Part shown: positions 21,101-31,400 of the stretch, one piece after another
How positions within the stretch are numbered: position 1 is the first letter of the stretch
Layout of the letters: every line of letters starts with the position of its first letter
Program-made: the position numbers and the translations under genes
Assembly (NCBI GenBank): GCA_025617745.1
Contig: CM046856.1
Coordinates: forward strand, 38,326,092-38,390,091
Source of the DNA: Heliocidaris erythrogramma
Lineage: Eukaryota; Echinodermata; Echinoidea; Camarodonta; Echinometridae
Length of the DNA stretch: 64,000 nucleotides
Direction of reading: 5' to 3'
Notes under the pieces: generated by a model
Told to the model about the DNA's origin: nothing
Databases searched by the model: none
Seen by the model: the letters and a program-made list of their open reading frames with translations, nothing else

Positions 21101-24100
21101 GTGGAGTGAAGGAAGGAGACAGAGAGAGAGAGAGAGGGTAAGAAAAAGAGGACAAATGGTGATTTTAAAAAACACTTGAAAAAAGTGATAATTACAAGAA
21201 ATAAAGAATAATACTTGATGATGGAAACAATATGCCTCTTACAAAAGTTTTGTTGAAAAACTGGCAAAACAAACAAATAAAACTACCAAATCTGCGAGGG
21301 CTCTTACCCTAAATTCATCCACAGCTTGATCTTGAATGGAGGCTGTACTGGAGTAATACTTATCCTCTAATTCCTGTAGCTGGGTTTGGGTTTGCAACAA
21401 TTCTGTTCTCTTTTCTTCCAGGGAAAGCTGAGTGGCTCTCAAAGTGTCTGACTTTTGTTGGACCTATAAAAGAAAAATAATAATATCATATATAGTACTT
21501 AATTGAGTACTTGAATGCCTTTTTAATTTTTTTTCCTTCAAACATGAATATTGATATACATGTGTGTTTGTGTGAAGGTACATATAGCTGAGACAAAATA
21601 TCAACAGTGACTAATGACATTCTTAAGTTACATTTTTCTGCAGTAATTGATGCTGTGACTTTATCACAATACAATTTCTTTTTACTAAATATTTAGGTTT
21701 CATCTTTTTGACACTAGAGATACATTTGTAAATCTAAAGTTCCCTTTCTGAGTTGAACTATATAATCTTTCAATATGGCACGAAAAAGAGACATGATAAC
21801 GAAGCTTTTCGACCTGCACTCATCAGGTTATCACGCAGGTATATAACAAATTACTTGAAATCAACTATATTATACTCGATGAACCCGGACGCAACCATCG
21901 AGTATAATATAGTTGATTTCAAGTAATTTGTTATATACCTGCGTGATAACCTGATGAGTGCAGGTCAAAAAGCTTCGTTATTATGTCTCTTTTTCGTGCC
22001 ATATTGAAATTTTGTAGCACCAAGAAATTATTTGTATATAATCTTTCTTTTTAAACAAATTATCTTTTCTTGTAACAAACCCTTATCCCCCAACACCAGT
22101 GACATTCTCTCTTTCCCTCTATTCATAATTACATAGCAATTACTTTGCCATTCCTAATTTATTTTCTCCCCCTTTCTAAACCCCCGTTTATATCAGAAAA
22201 TTTGAGTCTTCTTTTTGACTTTGACATTTCAACTCCTGCATTTTTGCATCAAAACATTCACCCATTTCTGTTTTTTTCATGTATGCCACTTTCCTTTGAC
22301 TCTTCTCCATCTCTTGATCTCACTCCCTTTCCCTCTCCCAAACATGTCTGCATCCATATGAAACAAATATATATTCCAACTCACCTCTGCCTCCAACATT
22401 TGGATTTGATGCTCAGCACTGGACAGAGAGGAGGACCCCTTCTCTAACTCTCCCCTTGCCATGGATATCTGTTGTTCTCTGTCGTGAATCTCACGTTGTA
22501 TCATCTCATTCTGTTTCTTCAGCTGTACCACCTCTTCCACCAGGAGTTTCTTTTCACGATGATGATTATCTAGTAAATATAATATTGTAATTATAATTTG
22601 AATATCATAATTCTATTGCTATAGAAGAGAATTAGAACTATGCTTGTTAACCCCTTCCATGCCAGCAGATTTTTCAGCAATTGTCAAACACAAAGTTTCA
22701 ATAGTAAAATATTAACTTTCAATTTGTTGTTTTCTTGAGCAAACTGTGTAAAGTTACATTGCACAGGAATAAACATTATATTGAAGGCACAGGTTTCTGT
22801 ATGAGGAAGAATTTGCAAGCCATTCTGAGCCTAAACAAAATGGGATTTGCCGCCCACGGCATGGTAGGCGTTAATAGTATACAAGTGAAAAGTAAGTGAG
22901 CTGTCACATAATGATAATGATAATAGTTAAGATTTTTCTGAGGATACAAATTACTGAATATTATTATCATTCTTGCTTCAACCGAGCTACCCTGATAAGA
23001 TGAATTTCCTCCTGCCCATTTACCTCACCTGGGTGGAAAGTGGCAATTTAATAATCATGTCTTGCCATAGGAAATTAGTGCTATGGCCGGAACCATTTGA
23101 CCCACAGTCCAGTGACGTATCAACTAGACCACAACTCTTTTTCATAGTCTGACGTTTTGGATGTCCAGAATGAAATTTGAGGAGGGGGGGGGGTGGGGTG
23201 TGCGTGCACCAAACCCATTCTTACCTGATAGCACCTTGAGCCTCCCATCAAGCCTGTCCTTCTCGGTACTGACCATGTCCAAGTTGGATTCTTTCCTCCT
23301 TACTTCAAGATGGAGGCTGTCCACATCGGATTGGAGCTCCTGAGCAACGTCAAAGTAATCAGAAATTGAATATTGTTGTTATCAACTTATGACTTTTTTT
23401 CAATGCTCCATTCTTGTCTTTTTTCTCACAAAAACCTTAAAACAATTAGCAAACTATCTACAGTGTGTTTCTAAAAAAGGAAACCCAACTTTCTCCAACA
23501 ACATTTTGTCAAATAAACATTTAACTTGATTTATTGTAATTATATATCATAACATGAGAAATTTTATCCCCTTTCATATGCTACCACATTTGTGATGATA
23601 GAGCCTGGGATCCTTGAACTAAAATAATTTTAAACCAGTAATGTAAAAATGGATTTGCGGGATCTATTAACCTACGCAATGAATAACCACTCTGCTTTCT
23701 CAAGCACACACATGCTTGGACAGAAAAGGCGGTCATTTGGAAGGACTTTGGGGCTAATTTTGGACTCGCATCTCATCAAAGGTTGCATACATGAGACATG
23801 TCTTTATCACTTGTTTGGTTTCTTTGTATTGTACCTAATGGAATTACACTTTGCATTACTTCTGTGTGCAAACTAGTTTTGACATCACTCACTTTCATCC
23901 TTTCAAATATACTCATGCATGAAAATATCATTATATATTTGGTATCATATGATAGAGGATGAATTGAACTTTGACATGAATAATAAGAATCAACCTGGAA
24001 ATAAATATTTTTTCTAGTAATTGATGAGAAAAGGTCGCTTTTTTAAAGAAACACACTGTATTTTTTAAATGTGAGCCTGTTCCAACAAATTTAAACTACA

Positions 24101-27100
24101 CCTATTTGATTATTTAGCATGAAGAAAAATCTTGTAAAGTTTGCCTTTCCATTACTAGACATCCTACTCATGGGGTTGTAATTCCGATAGAAATAGTGAT
24201 GTCATAATGGCACTGCTGAGAGTGATGGGATACCCAGTGACCTTGATAACCCCATGAAAGAACTACTTTAACAAGTAACTTTAGTTGCACATTCACCAAG
24301 ATGAACAAAGTGTGTTATATCTTTCTAGGTCCAGCATTTAATTTATACATTTCAAGATCCACATATATGTCATTAATGATTATTTTAATTTGCAGGCATT
24401 ATTCATATACTTATACTGACATATTTCTTAAGCATGAAAAGCAAGATTATTGTTTAAAGGGTAATTCATTACTGATATAAACAGGAAAATATTACATTTT
24501 TAGCCTAGATGTATTTCATACTGTACAAGCCTGTTTGTTAATTACAGATAAATGTTCATAAATTGACAAACAATAAACAATAAATAAAGTATAGCTATAA
24601 ATGTATACCTATAGCTAGATATACATTTAAATCTCATTCTTTTTACAAGTCTTGCCAAGTTCGGCAGGCTGAAGACCCAGTTGCCAATTTGGACAAAGGC
24701 ATACATATTTTACAGTAGTGATTATGCGGGCTATGCTACAAATGATTTTCCAATACCTTTAGTCGGTTGAGCATCTTACTAGCTTCTTGAGTCATCCTTG
24801 GTTGAAGTTCAGTAGCTTTCTTGGCTTGGTCTCGCGTAAAGGGAACAGTCAAGGTCACAACAAGATCACAGCCATTAAAAAAACTACATCTTTAATCCTG
24901 TTCATTGATATGGCCTCATTTTACATACTGCATACTACATGACCACTAACAAGGTGGCCTAAGACAAGCAAAACAATGCATACTTAACGTAACTGGCTAC
25001 TTAAAGCAACCAACTGTATCTCATTACTATTAATTCAGTTGGTAAGAGTCAGCTTGCTTTAATCTTCAGTGGTTGAATTATGACCCCCTCCCCCCACTCA
25101 CAAATATGCGAACCTCGCACTCCGTACCTTAAGAATTGTCTCCCATAGCAAGTGTGTAATCTCCAGCATATATGGGTGCTGTAAAGGAGCAAGATCACCG
25201 GCCAAAAACAGCCTGAAAATTTCACTTGATCAAGATGATAAAGATCCTATTGAAGAATCTGGAATGGAATCAGATATTCCATATCATCCTAAAATGTAGA
25301 AGGAAGTATTTTCTCACAATTTTACTGATTATATTTGTGTTTTTACCTCTTCATCTTATAAATCGTGACTGCCGCCAAAATCCCGACATACCGGTAGTGA
25401 CGGTTCCATGAATGCCCTCCCCCTAAAAAGATTGACACGAGTAACAACAGTAGTTCTACAAGAGTAATCAAAGTTCAGGGCCGGGGTATACCTCGTTCTT
25501 TTCTTTTGGAAACAGTGGTAAATGATGCTAGTAAACTGAACCATATTATGGCACTTCAAAATTCTACACAACATCACACCATACCTTCTATCATAGAATA
25601 TTATTACTATCTCTATATTTATACCTCATTAGGATACAAGTATGAAGCGGGTAATGTTTGTTCGAAGTTACCATGCATAAATAGCAGAACTATGAGAGAA
25701 TAATTTGAGCGATGTGCAAATCATTCACAACTGTATACCCAAATATTATATATCTTACTTATATTCACAATAATGTCTTGACTGGTTCTTATATCATTAA
25801 AGGATATAGAAAATTGGCTTCCAGCTCCAGAAAGTAGATCTGTTGCTGCAGGTTCTTTATGTATTCTGCTTCTAGATTGTCATAGTCAGGTGCCTTGGTA
25901 GATTTCCTATAAGTTAAAAAAAAAATATATACTTCAGAATTCCTGTACTTGTAACATTATAGAAAATTTTTACTATTACATGTAGCTTACTCTCTTGTCA
26001 TTCTCGGAGATCTAATAAAGTGTTTTCTGTGTTCATTTCTCCTGACCTTGCAAATAATTTTTTTTAGCTCTGTCTGAATAACATAATGAGTAAAACTACA
26101 ATCACAACAATAAAAGCTGGATGACCTCAAATACAAACTCATGCAGATTTTTTTTTTGGGGGGGGGGGGGGGGTGGAGAGGGGAAGAGACAGGAATTTCA
26201 GAAAAAAAGGATACTGAACAAACAATATTAGTAGGAGAAGAAAAAAAGTTAAGAAAAACATTTTTCATGACAGGACTATTGTTTTGTTTTGTTTTATTGT
26301 TGTTTTTACGTAATGGACCACCACATTGCTCCAGCTGTATAACGTGACATCCTTTTTCATGATCAAATTCGGTAACTTTTACCTATTATTTGTAATTCAG
26401 ACAATTTCATATTGCTTGTTTTGTAATGACCATCATATTAAGTTGGAAAGAAATTTGATCATCAAAAAAATCAATGGGGCATACATTGTTCCTGAGCCAG
26501 TTCCAAAATTGGCAGCAATGTTGGCGGATGATCGTTTTGTCAGACTACCCATGCTGCCACTTCGTCGTAGAGTCGAGCCTCCTGTACCTGTTCCTGAAAA
26601 ACTGGGTCCTGTAGTCAAGAGAATAGGAATAATCAACAAGAGTTTTTCACCAATTCCAATACACTTTCTTTCTCTGTTTTAACATTGTATTAAATAAGCG
26701 CCAAGGGTGGGTTATATACCCAAGGGTTACTTAAATAAAGGAAAATACCGGACGACTTTGAGGTATGATCTGTGATGGAGTTTATTACCATGGCCAAGAG
26801 GGCGACGCCAGGTGGCGCTACTTCACTTCACATTTGTAGAATCATATCACACAATAACATACTGGCGTGACTGCCTAGTTCTTTCCCTTCTCTTCATGAC
26901 ATAACAATACACCGTATGATTTGCATAAAATCGGTTCACAAACTTAACGGCTACATAACCACAGGTGTAAAAACTCTGTAAACCAAAAAAAAATATATGC
27001 ATAATATTTGGTCTCAGCATGACACATGAAACTACAACACTATTAAAGAAGAATAACCACGTCCATAAACATGCGGAAGGATACAAATATAATCTACTAT

Positions 27101-28223
27101 AAACTCAATCGCCAAGGGTGGATTACATGTAAATACCCAAGGGTTACTTAAATAAAGGAAAATACCGGACGACTTTGAGGTATGATCTGCGATGGAGTTT
27201 ATTACCATGGCCAAGAGGGCGACGCCAGGTGGCGCTACTTCACTTCATATTTGTAGAATCATATCACACAATAACAACATTATGGCGAGGAAGAAGGATA
27301 ATTTCTGTGACTGTGGATTTGACACTTGTCTGATTTGTCATGCCTGGCTTGCTAGATGCCTGGTCCTCCAGACTAAAAGTTACACCCTATGAGATCAGAC
27401 AATGTCGGTCTCGTGGTTTGTCGGTCTACTGTACTGGGATGACCCCAGTCCTCCATACTCCTCGTCATGCTTGTGGAATTTTAACTGGCATGACTGGATT
27501 TTTTTTCTGCTGCCTTTTTTTGGCTTTGAGTTTGACTTTTGAGCATGCGTTGGGTCAGGGACAGGTGGCAAATCATTCCATGCTTAGAACTTCGTCTTAG
27601 TCAGTTTGGACATTTGTCATTTAATAGATCTATAGTCATTTAACATCAAGTCATCAGTGCTAATTAATTGGTGTAAATTTTATGGTCTACAGGTCTAGGG
27701 CCTACTCTTCATAAATATCCGACATAGAAGAAGACCTCTGACAATGCGCCCCCCCCTCCCCTCCCCCACCTCCCCGCCCCCCGCCCCCACCTCCCCGCCC
27801 CCCGCCCCACCTCATCCTCACTTTTACTCGGATCACATGTCCACCACAGTCGAGACGCATTTTCATGTTTATTCAATCTGACTGTGGCGGTCCTGCATGG
27901 TATCCTGGAATCTGTACCTTTCTAACTAAAAGTTAGACCCACGGATCAACAAATAAAGTATAAGTGAAAAGAGCAATTTAGCAAGGCAACAATAGTCAAA
28001 ATTGACTAGTTTGCCTATTTTAAAACAACAACAACTGACTCACACAGACATGACAATTGACATTGACAGACAGACACAGTGAGTGTTTGACTGGGTTATT
28101 TTTCAAATGACAACATGAATGACTTTTTATGAGCTCAAATGACACAATTATCTATCATTAGAATTATAGTTTGCTATAGTTTATACCTCTCGAAGACCTC
28201 GTTGGACTTTTGAATCTGGCCAT
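17951..28223 (-). CDS. Coiled-coil protein, 495 aa, 12 exons
   Basis: Twelve minus-strand exons join with matching phases into 1488 nt. Order from the start: 28187-28223, 26485-26608, 25808-25906, 24757-24835, 23225-23339, 22385-22569, 21308-21463, 20739-20816, 20266-20349, 19534-19692, 18739-18906, 17951-18154. Residues 1-55 are basic and Ser/Gly-rich (MARFKSPTRSSRG, TLRRSGSMGSLTKRSS). Residues from about 58 onward are almost continuous heptad-type coiled coil, starting NLEAEYIKNLQQQIYFLELE. The protein ends SVTPEYS. There is no signal peptide or membrane segment. A cytoskeletal, centrosomal or ciliary scaffold role is likely from composition only; I could not name the ortholog. It is divergently paired with VPS11. 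Confidence 0.88.
18739..18906 (-). CDS. Coiled-coil gene exon 11
   Basis: Acceptor tataatcag, donor gtacgt, 56 codons in phase 0, containing SRLAELEGRQGGVEQENAQL. Confidence 0.88.
19534..19692 (-). CDS. Coiled-coil gene exon 10
   Basis: Acceptor tttttgcag, donor gtaggt, 53 codons in phase 0, containing VRDKEKQLKFDLDQAREALK. Confidence 0.88.
20266..20349 (-). CDS. Coiled-coil gene exon 9
   Basis: Acceptor atttttag, donor gtaaat, 28 codons in phase 0 (MSEDVNNLVKENALMGSQ onward). Confidence 0.85.
20739..20816 (-). CDS. Coiled-coil gene exon 8
   Basis: Acceptor gtttatag, donor gtatgt, 26 codons in phase 0 (EEIRQLQRKLKETEMK onward). Too short to stand out as an ORF. Confidence 0.85.
20905..21140. 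repeat. GA-rich low-complexity tract
   Basis: GAGGA/GAGAGA repeats in the intron between coiled-coil exons 7 and 8. Ser/Leu/Pro-rich ORFs across it are artefacts. Confidence 0.9.
21308..21463 (-). CDS. Coiled-coil gene exon 7
   Basis: Acceptor cttttatag, donor gtaaga, 52 codons in phase 0, from VQQKSDTLRA to AVDEFR. Confidence 0.88.
21772..22034 (-). mobile_element. Palindromic insertion with hammerhead-like motifs and 13-bp target duplication
   Basis: TATATAATCTTTC occurs at 21759-21771 and 22035-22047, bounding the insert. Arms 21768-21881 and 21896-22009 are near-perfect inverted copies (114 bp each, 14-nt spacer). A 25-nt unpaired tail follows on the right (22010-22034). Each arm contains a hammerhead-like core; only the left-arm copy (minus strand) is intact. 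It lies in the intron between coiled-coil exons 6 and 7. The architecture resembles Penelope-like or retrozyme-like retroelements. Confidence 0.75.
21795..21832 (-). ncRNA. Putative type I hammerhead ribozyme
   Basis: Read on the minus strand in order: GATAAC, core CTGATGA, GTGCAGGTC, core GAAA, AGCTT, C, GTTATC. GATAAC/GTTATC form a 6-bp stem I. The A15.1-U16.1 pair and a 2-bp stem III with palindromic AAGCTT match the minimal-stem-III, dimer-type hammerheads reported in Penelope-like elements. Predicted cleavage is after TTC. Weakness: helix II (GTGCAGGTC) can make only about one canonical pair. The right-arm copy (plus, 21945-21982) has AAAA instead of GAAA. Confidence 0.55.
22385..22569 (-). 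CDS. Coiled-coil gene exon 6
   Basis: Acceptor tttactag, donor gtgagt. It encodes HHREKKLLVEEVVQLKKQ onward to QIQMLEAE, strongly coiled coil. Confidence 0.88.
23225..23339 (-). CDS. Coiled-coil gene exon 5
   Basis: Acceptor gttgctcag, donor gtaaga. It starts ELQSDVDSLHLEVRRKE and ends in phase 1. Confidence 0.88.
24757..24835 (-). CDS. Coiled-coil gene exon 4 (starts at an AC acceptor)
   Basis: It begins after CCCTTTAC, with CCTTGAC, a U12 branch-site match, 13 nt earlier. It reads RDQAKKATELQPRMTQEASK through NRLK, then donor gtattg. The join to exon 3 keeps the frame (ANFL-RDQ). Confidence 0.85.
25808..25906 (-). CDS. Coiled-coil gene exon 3 (ends at a U12 AT-AC donor)
   Basis: Acceptor acttatag. 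It encodes KSTKAPDYDNLEAEYIKNLQ onward to LELEANF plus two bases. No GT is available before the in-frame stop, but ATATCCTTT, the U12 AT-AC donor consensus, directly follows. Confidence 0.85.
26485..26608 (-). CDS. Coiled-coil gene exon 2
   Basis: Acceptor gactacag, donor gtatgc. It encodes the Ser/Thr/Gly-rich segment containing STLRRSGSMGSLTKRSS. It ends in phase 2. Confidence 0.8.
26699..27276. mobile_element. Small element with terminal direct repeats (TRIM-like)
   Basis: 26699-26859 and 27110-27276 are direct repeats, both from CGCCAAGGGTGG to CACACAATAACA, about 95% alike, around 250 bp of unrelated sequence. Terminal direct repeats with a short non-coding middle fit a terminal-repeat retrotransposon in miniature, though no primer site was identified. 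A local tandem duplication is the alternative. It lies in intron 1 of the coiled-coil gene. Confidence 0.5.
27745..27818 (-). repeat. C-rich tract, G-quadruplex-prone on the minus strand
   Basis: Runs of four to eight C separated by T, A or G and a CCACCTCCCCGCCCCCCGCC block repeated twice. The G-rich strand is the sense strand of the coiled-coil gene (its intron 1). Confidence 0.75.
28187..28223 (-). CDS. Coiled-coil gene exon 1
   Basis: ATG at 28223-28221 reads MARFKSPTRSSR plus one base, then donor gtataa. Phase 1 at the end fits the GA start of exon 2 to make glycine. The start was chosen because it is the only in-frame ATG close upstream with a usable donor. Confidence 0.75.
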
Positions 28224-28396
28224 ACTTGAAATAGACGTCATATTTAGAGAGAATTACAAAAAATTAAAGCAGAAAAATGTTATTCTCCAGCTGAAAGCGT
28301 TACTGGCAACGCGAATCCAAGGAGGGGTCAAAGGTCAAAATTTGTGGGAGGGACTGATTTGCTCGATCACGGATTGGCGACGTCTAAGCTTGGAAA
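28224..28396. promoter_or_regulatory. Shared bidirectional promoter region
   Basis: Only 173 bp separate the start codons of the coiled-coil gene (minus) and VPS11 (plus). The interval holds a CRE/ATF-like GACGTCA near 28233-28241, a second GACGTC near 28379 and an inverted CCAAT (ATTGG) near 28372. No TATA box is evident for VPS11. Confidence 0.6.
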
Positions 28397-28411
28397 ATGG
28401 CCTTTCTGCAG
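28397..28411 (+). CDS. VPS11: VPS11 exon 1 (MAFLQ)
   Basis: ATGGCCTTTCTGCAG followed by donor gtaatt. The five residues are the expected VPS11 start and join exon 2 (WRRF) in phase 0. Chosen over an ATG at 37053 that lacks family similarity. Confidence 0.85.
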
Positions 28412-31400
28412 GTAATTCTGATTTTCTGATTAAATTTTACTTTTTGTTTAACTTTATGGTTCATCATGCCCAATAAACAGGGTTCTTTGTATGTGGAGAA
28501 CGATATCTTTATGTTAATAAGATTTCACTTCAGTCCCATTCGTGTAAAATTGTGTAGGTTATCAGGGAATGTGTACGTATTGGTTTGTACACAAATTGGC
28601 TAGAGTGCCCAAGTCTGCGCAGTGCCCACATCAGCAAGCAATGGTCATATTGACCATTAGAATCATATACATGTGTGTATACTGGGTATTGGGGATACAG
28701 ATGTAATTTTGTTTGAAATTGATGTTTTTGTGGGCAAACTGATACTTAAGTATCATTCTTTAGATTTTAAGTTATCAGTTCGTTAAGATACAAAATGTAG
28801 AAAGTTATAAAAACTTACATTTACAGCCCTCTTTTTGGTACTTGTTACCCACATCTCCATACGGATCACGACTGCTCTCAATAATGTTGCGCACTAGTGA
28901 GGCCGCTCTACATGGTTACGCACCGTAGATACGTACGCAGAATGTTACGCACACAAGCTATTCTACGAAGACCTGCAAGGGGCAAACTGACGACGTAAAA
29001 AAATAAAAAATATTACGTACGTACGTAGTAATTATTACGTACGTACGTAATATTTTTTCTTTTTTTACGTCGTCAGTTTGGCCCTTTCAGGTCTTCGTAG
29101 GAGATCGACGAACCCATCGCGCCGGTACTACTACGAGCGCTGAGGGCTCCCTTCATCATAATCGTGAAAAATACAAACTGGATGCTGACGGGACAGTCTC
29201 GATAGCAGTTATCGACAAAAAGGACCCAAAATTTCAGGAAACCCTCTTCAAAGGTCACAAAACAACCTGGTAAGTTTTAATCATCTATTATTCAATATAA
29301 TTCTTTGGATGTAAGTAAAATGTAATATATTATATTCAATTAAATATAGCCAAAAATGCACAGTGATGCAGTTTAGGTATGGGATGTGTGTTGGCTGCGT
29401 TACTACACAGTCGGCAATGGCGTGTACCTATGAGTGGCAGTGCCCATGTCTGCGCACACGCGTAACTGCGCGATTAGTTTAGTTTAGTTTAGTTTATTTA
29501 TTCATCTTTCTTTAACATTTTACATAAATACATTGCCTTTAGGTACATAGAAACACAACAATTTGTGATACAGAATTTTTCAAAAAGATACACAAGTATT
29601 AGTTCAAGTAAAGAAAGACGAGGAGACCTTGGTAAAAAGCAAAGCTTGTAGTAGTAAGCACTCACGGGTACATTACTGTAAAATAGTTGGTATTTTCTGT
29701 CGCATGTACTAAAGGTATGGGGGGAAAAATAAGATAAATATTTTAAATACTTGCTTTCAAATTCAGCCCGTAAAAATCTCACTCCTACCTCAAATGGCCG
29801 TTAGGAAGAACTTTTGATATTTACAGCAAAATCCAAAGTCAAAATCTTGTCCAAAACCGGAGAAATCCCCGCCGATTTGTTTCGCGATCGCGTGTTGTTT
29901 ACAAACTGCCGATGTCTTAGACTAAAATCGGCCAATATAATTTTTGTCCACGAAGAAACTCGGGATCGCAAGGGCACATCGATCTTTACGATCGCGCACA
30001 CAGAAAATCGGAACTTTTCCGTGTACGCTATAGGGACCGAATTTTTGAGGACAAAACTCTTTTGGGGAGATGTCAGCGCCCGCGGCGACCAGGAAATGTA
30101 CACAATGACTCCGATAGCTCGTTTCGCGAGAATCAACAGAAAATTACGGATTTCATTTTTGTAAATATCTTTTCCAACATTGGTGAGTTGAATTTATTGT
30201 ATTTCTTGGATATTTTGGGGTCGGTTTTTGAAAATTAAATGCCGATTTTGAGTGAATATTGGTGACTTTTGTGCAGTGGTGTTTTAAAAAGATGAGGTGT
30301 ATGACTGCCTACATTATACACACGAAGTATAGGAATGTAGCTATGAGTGGTAGTAAGGTCTCCTCAGCACAGGTATTACGAAGTAGTTACATAGCAAAAG
30401 ATAAATTATACTTAATTAATTCCTAATCTAGGTAAGTAAAACACAGAGGGTAAATACAAGTTGTAAAATAAGTCAAAAAAATATACAGTATATACATGAG
30501 GTGAGGGTATAGGGGAGGGCTTTACATAACAAGACGAGATAGTATGAGAGGGGAAAAAAGAGAAGGGGGAAAGATACATTCAAGAAGGAAAGGATACAGA
30601 AAACTGACGGGTACACCACACGACAAAAACAAGAAACAGAGGGATTAAAGGCAATATGTGGACAAGAAAAAAGAAAAAAAAAAAAAAAAAAAAAGAAATT
30701 TACATTTAAATGTTACAACCGTACCCTATGAGTCATGGTAATTATTTAAAAGATAACCCTTAAGTTTATGCTTAAATACAGATTGGCTAACAGAGTGCTT
30801 AATATTAGCGTCAAGGGAGTTCCAGAATCTAGGACCAGTGCAGAACAGTGTATTAAAAGTAAACGTTGTCCTTACATGGGGCAGATGATATGCAGAACTC
30901 CAGAAGCATTTCGTGTAGCATGGTGACGAACTTGGCTATTTGTTCTAAATATACTGGCCAGAGCCAGTGGCAGAACATCAGCATTCAAGTCAAACATGAG
31001 AGTCCCAAGTTGGAAATGATAAATATCTTCCAATTTTAAGATCCTATGGCTATGAAAAAGTGGGTTAGTATGCTCACGAAAATTTACATTACAAATAATC
31101 CTCAACGCTCTTTTTTGAATCAAATATATCTTTTCAAGATGAGTTTTAAGTGAATTACCCGATGCAAGGACACCGTAATTGAGATAAGGAAGGATTAATG
31201 TTGAATACATAATAAGAAGAATGTCCTGAGGAAATGAAGATTTCAGTTTATGAATGACACCGGTATTTTTAGATAACACTTTACAAAGATGATTGATATG
31301 TACTTTCCAACTTAGTTGCTCATCAATGTATAGGCCAAGGAATTTTGTGGATGTTACTCTATCGACTAAAGCATTATTGAAAGTTACATTTCCTGGAAGC

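Noticed and set aside
20874-21276. Ser/Leu/Pro-rich minus ORFs
   Set aside because: Translation of the GA-rich tract; the same applies to 38875-39338.
25128-25221. Candidate GT-AG exon in the coiled-coil gene (minus; LAGDLAPLQHPYMLEITHLL)
   Set aside because: Its end phase does not fit the next exon and its sequence is not coiled coil. The AT-AC intron skips it and restores frame.
29801-30164. Overlapping ORFs of 111 and 116 codons on both strands
   Set aside because: Neither shows a recognisable motif or splice context; probably chance open frames in repeat-derived DNA.
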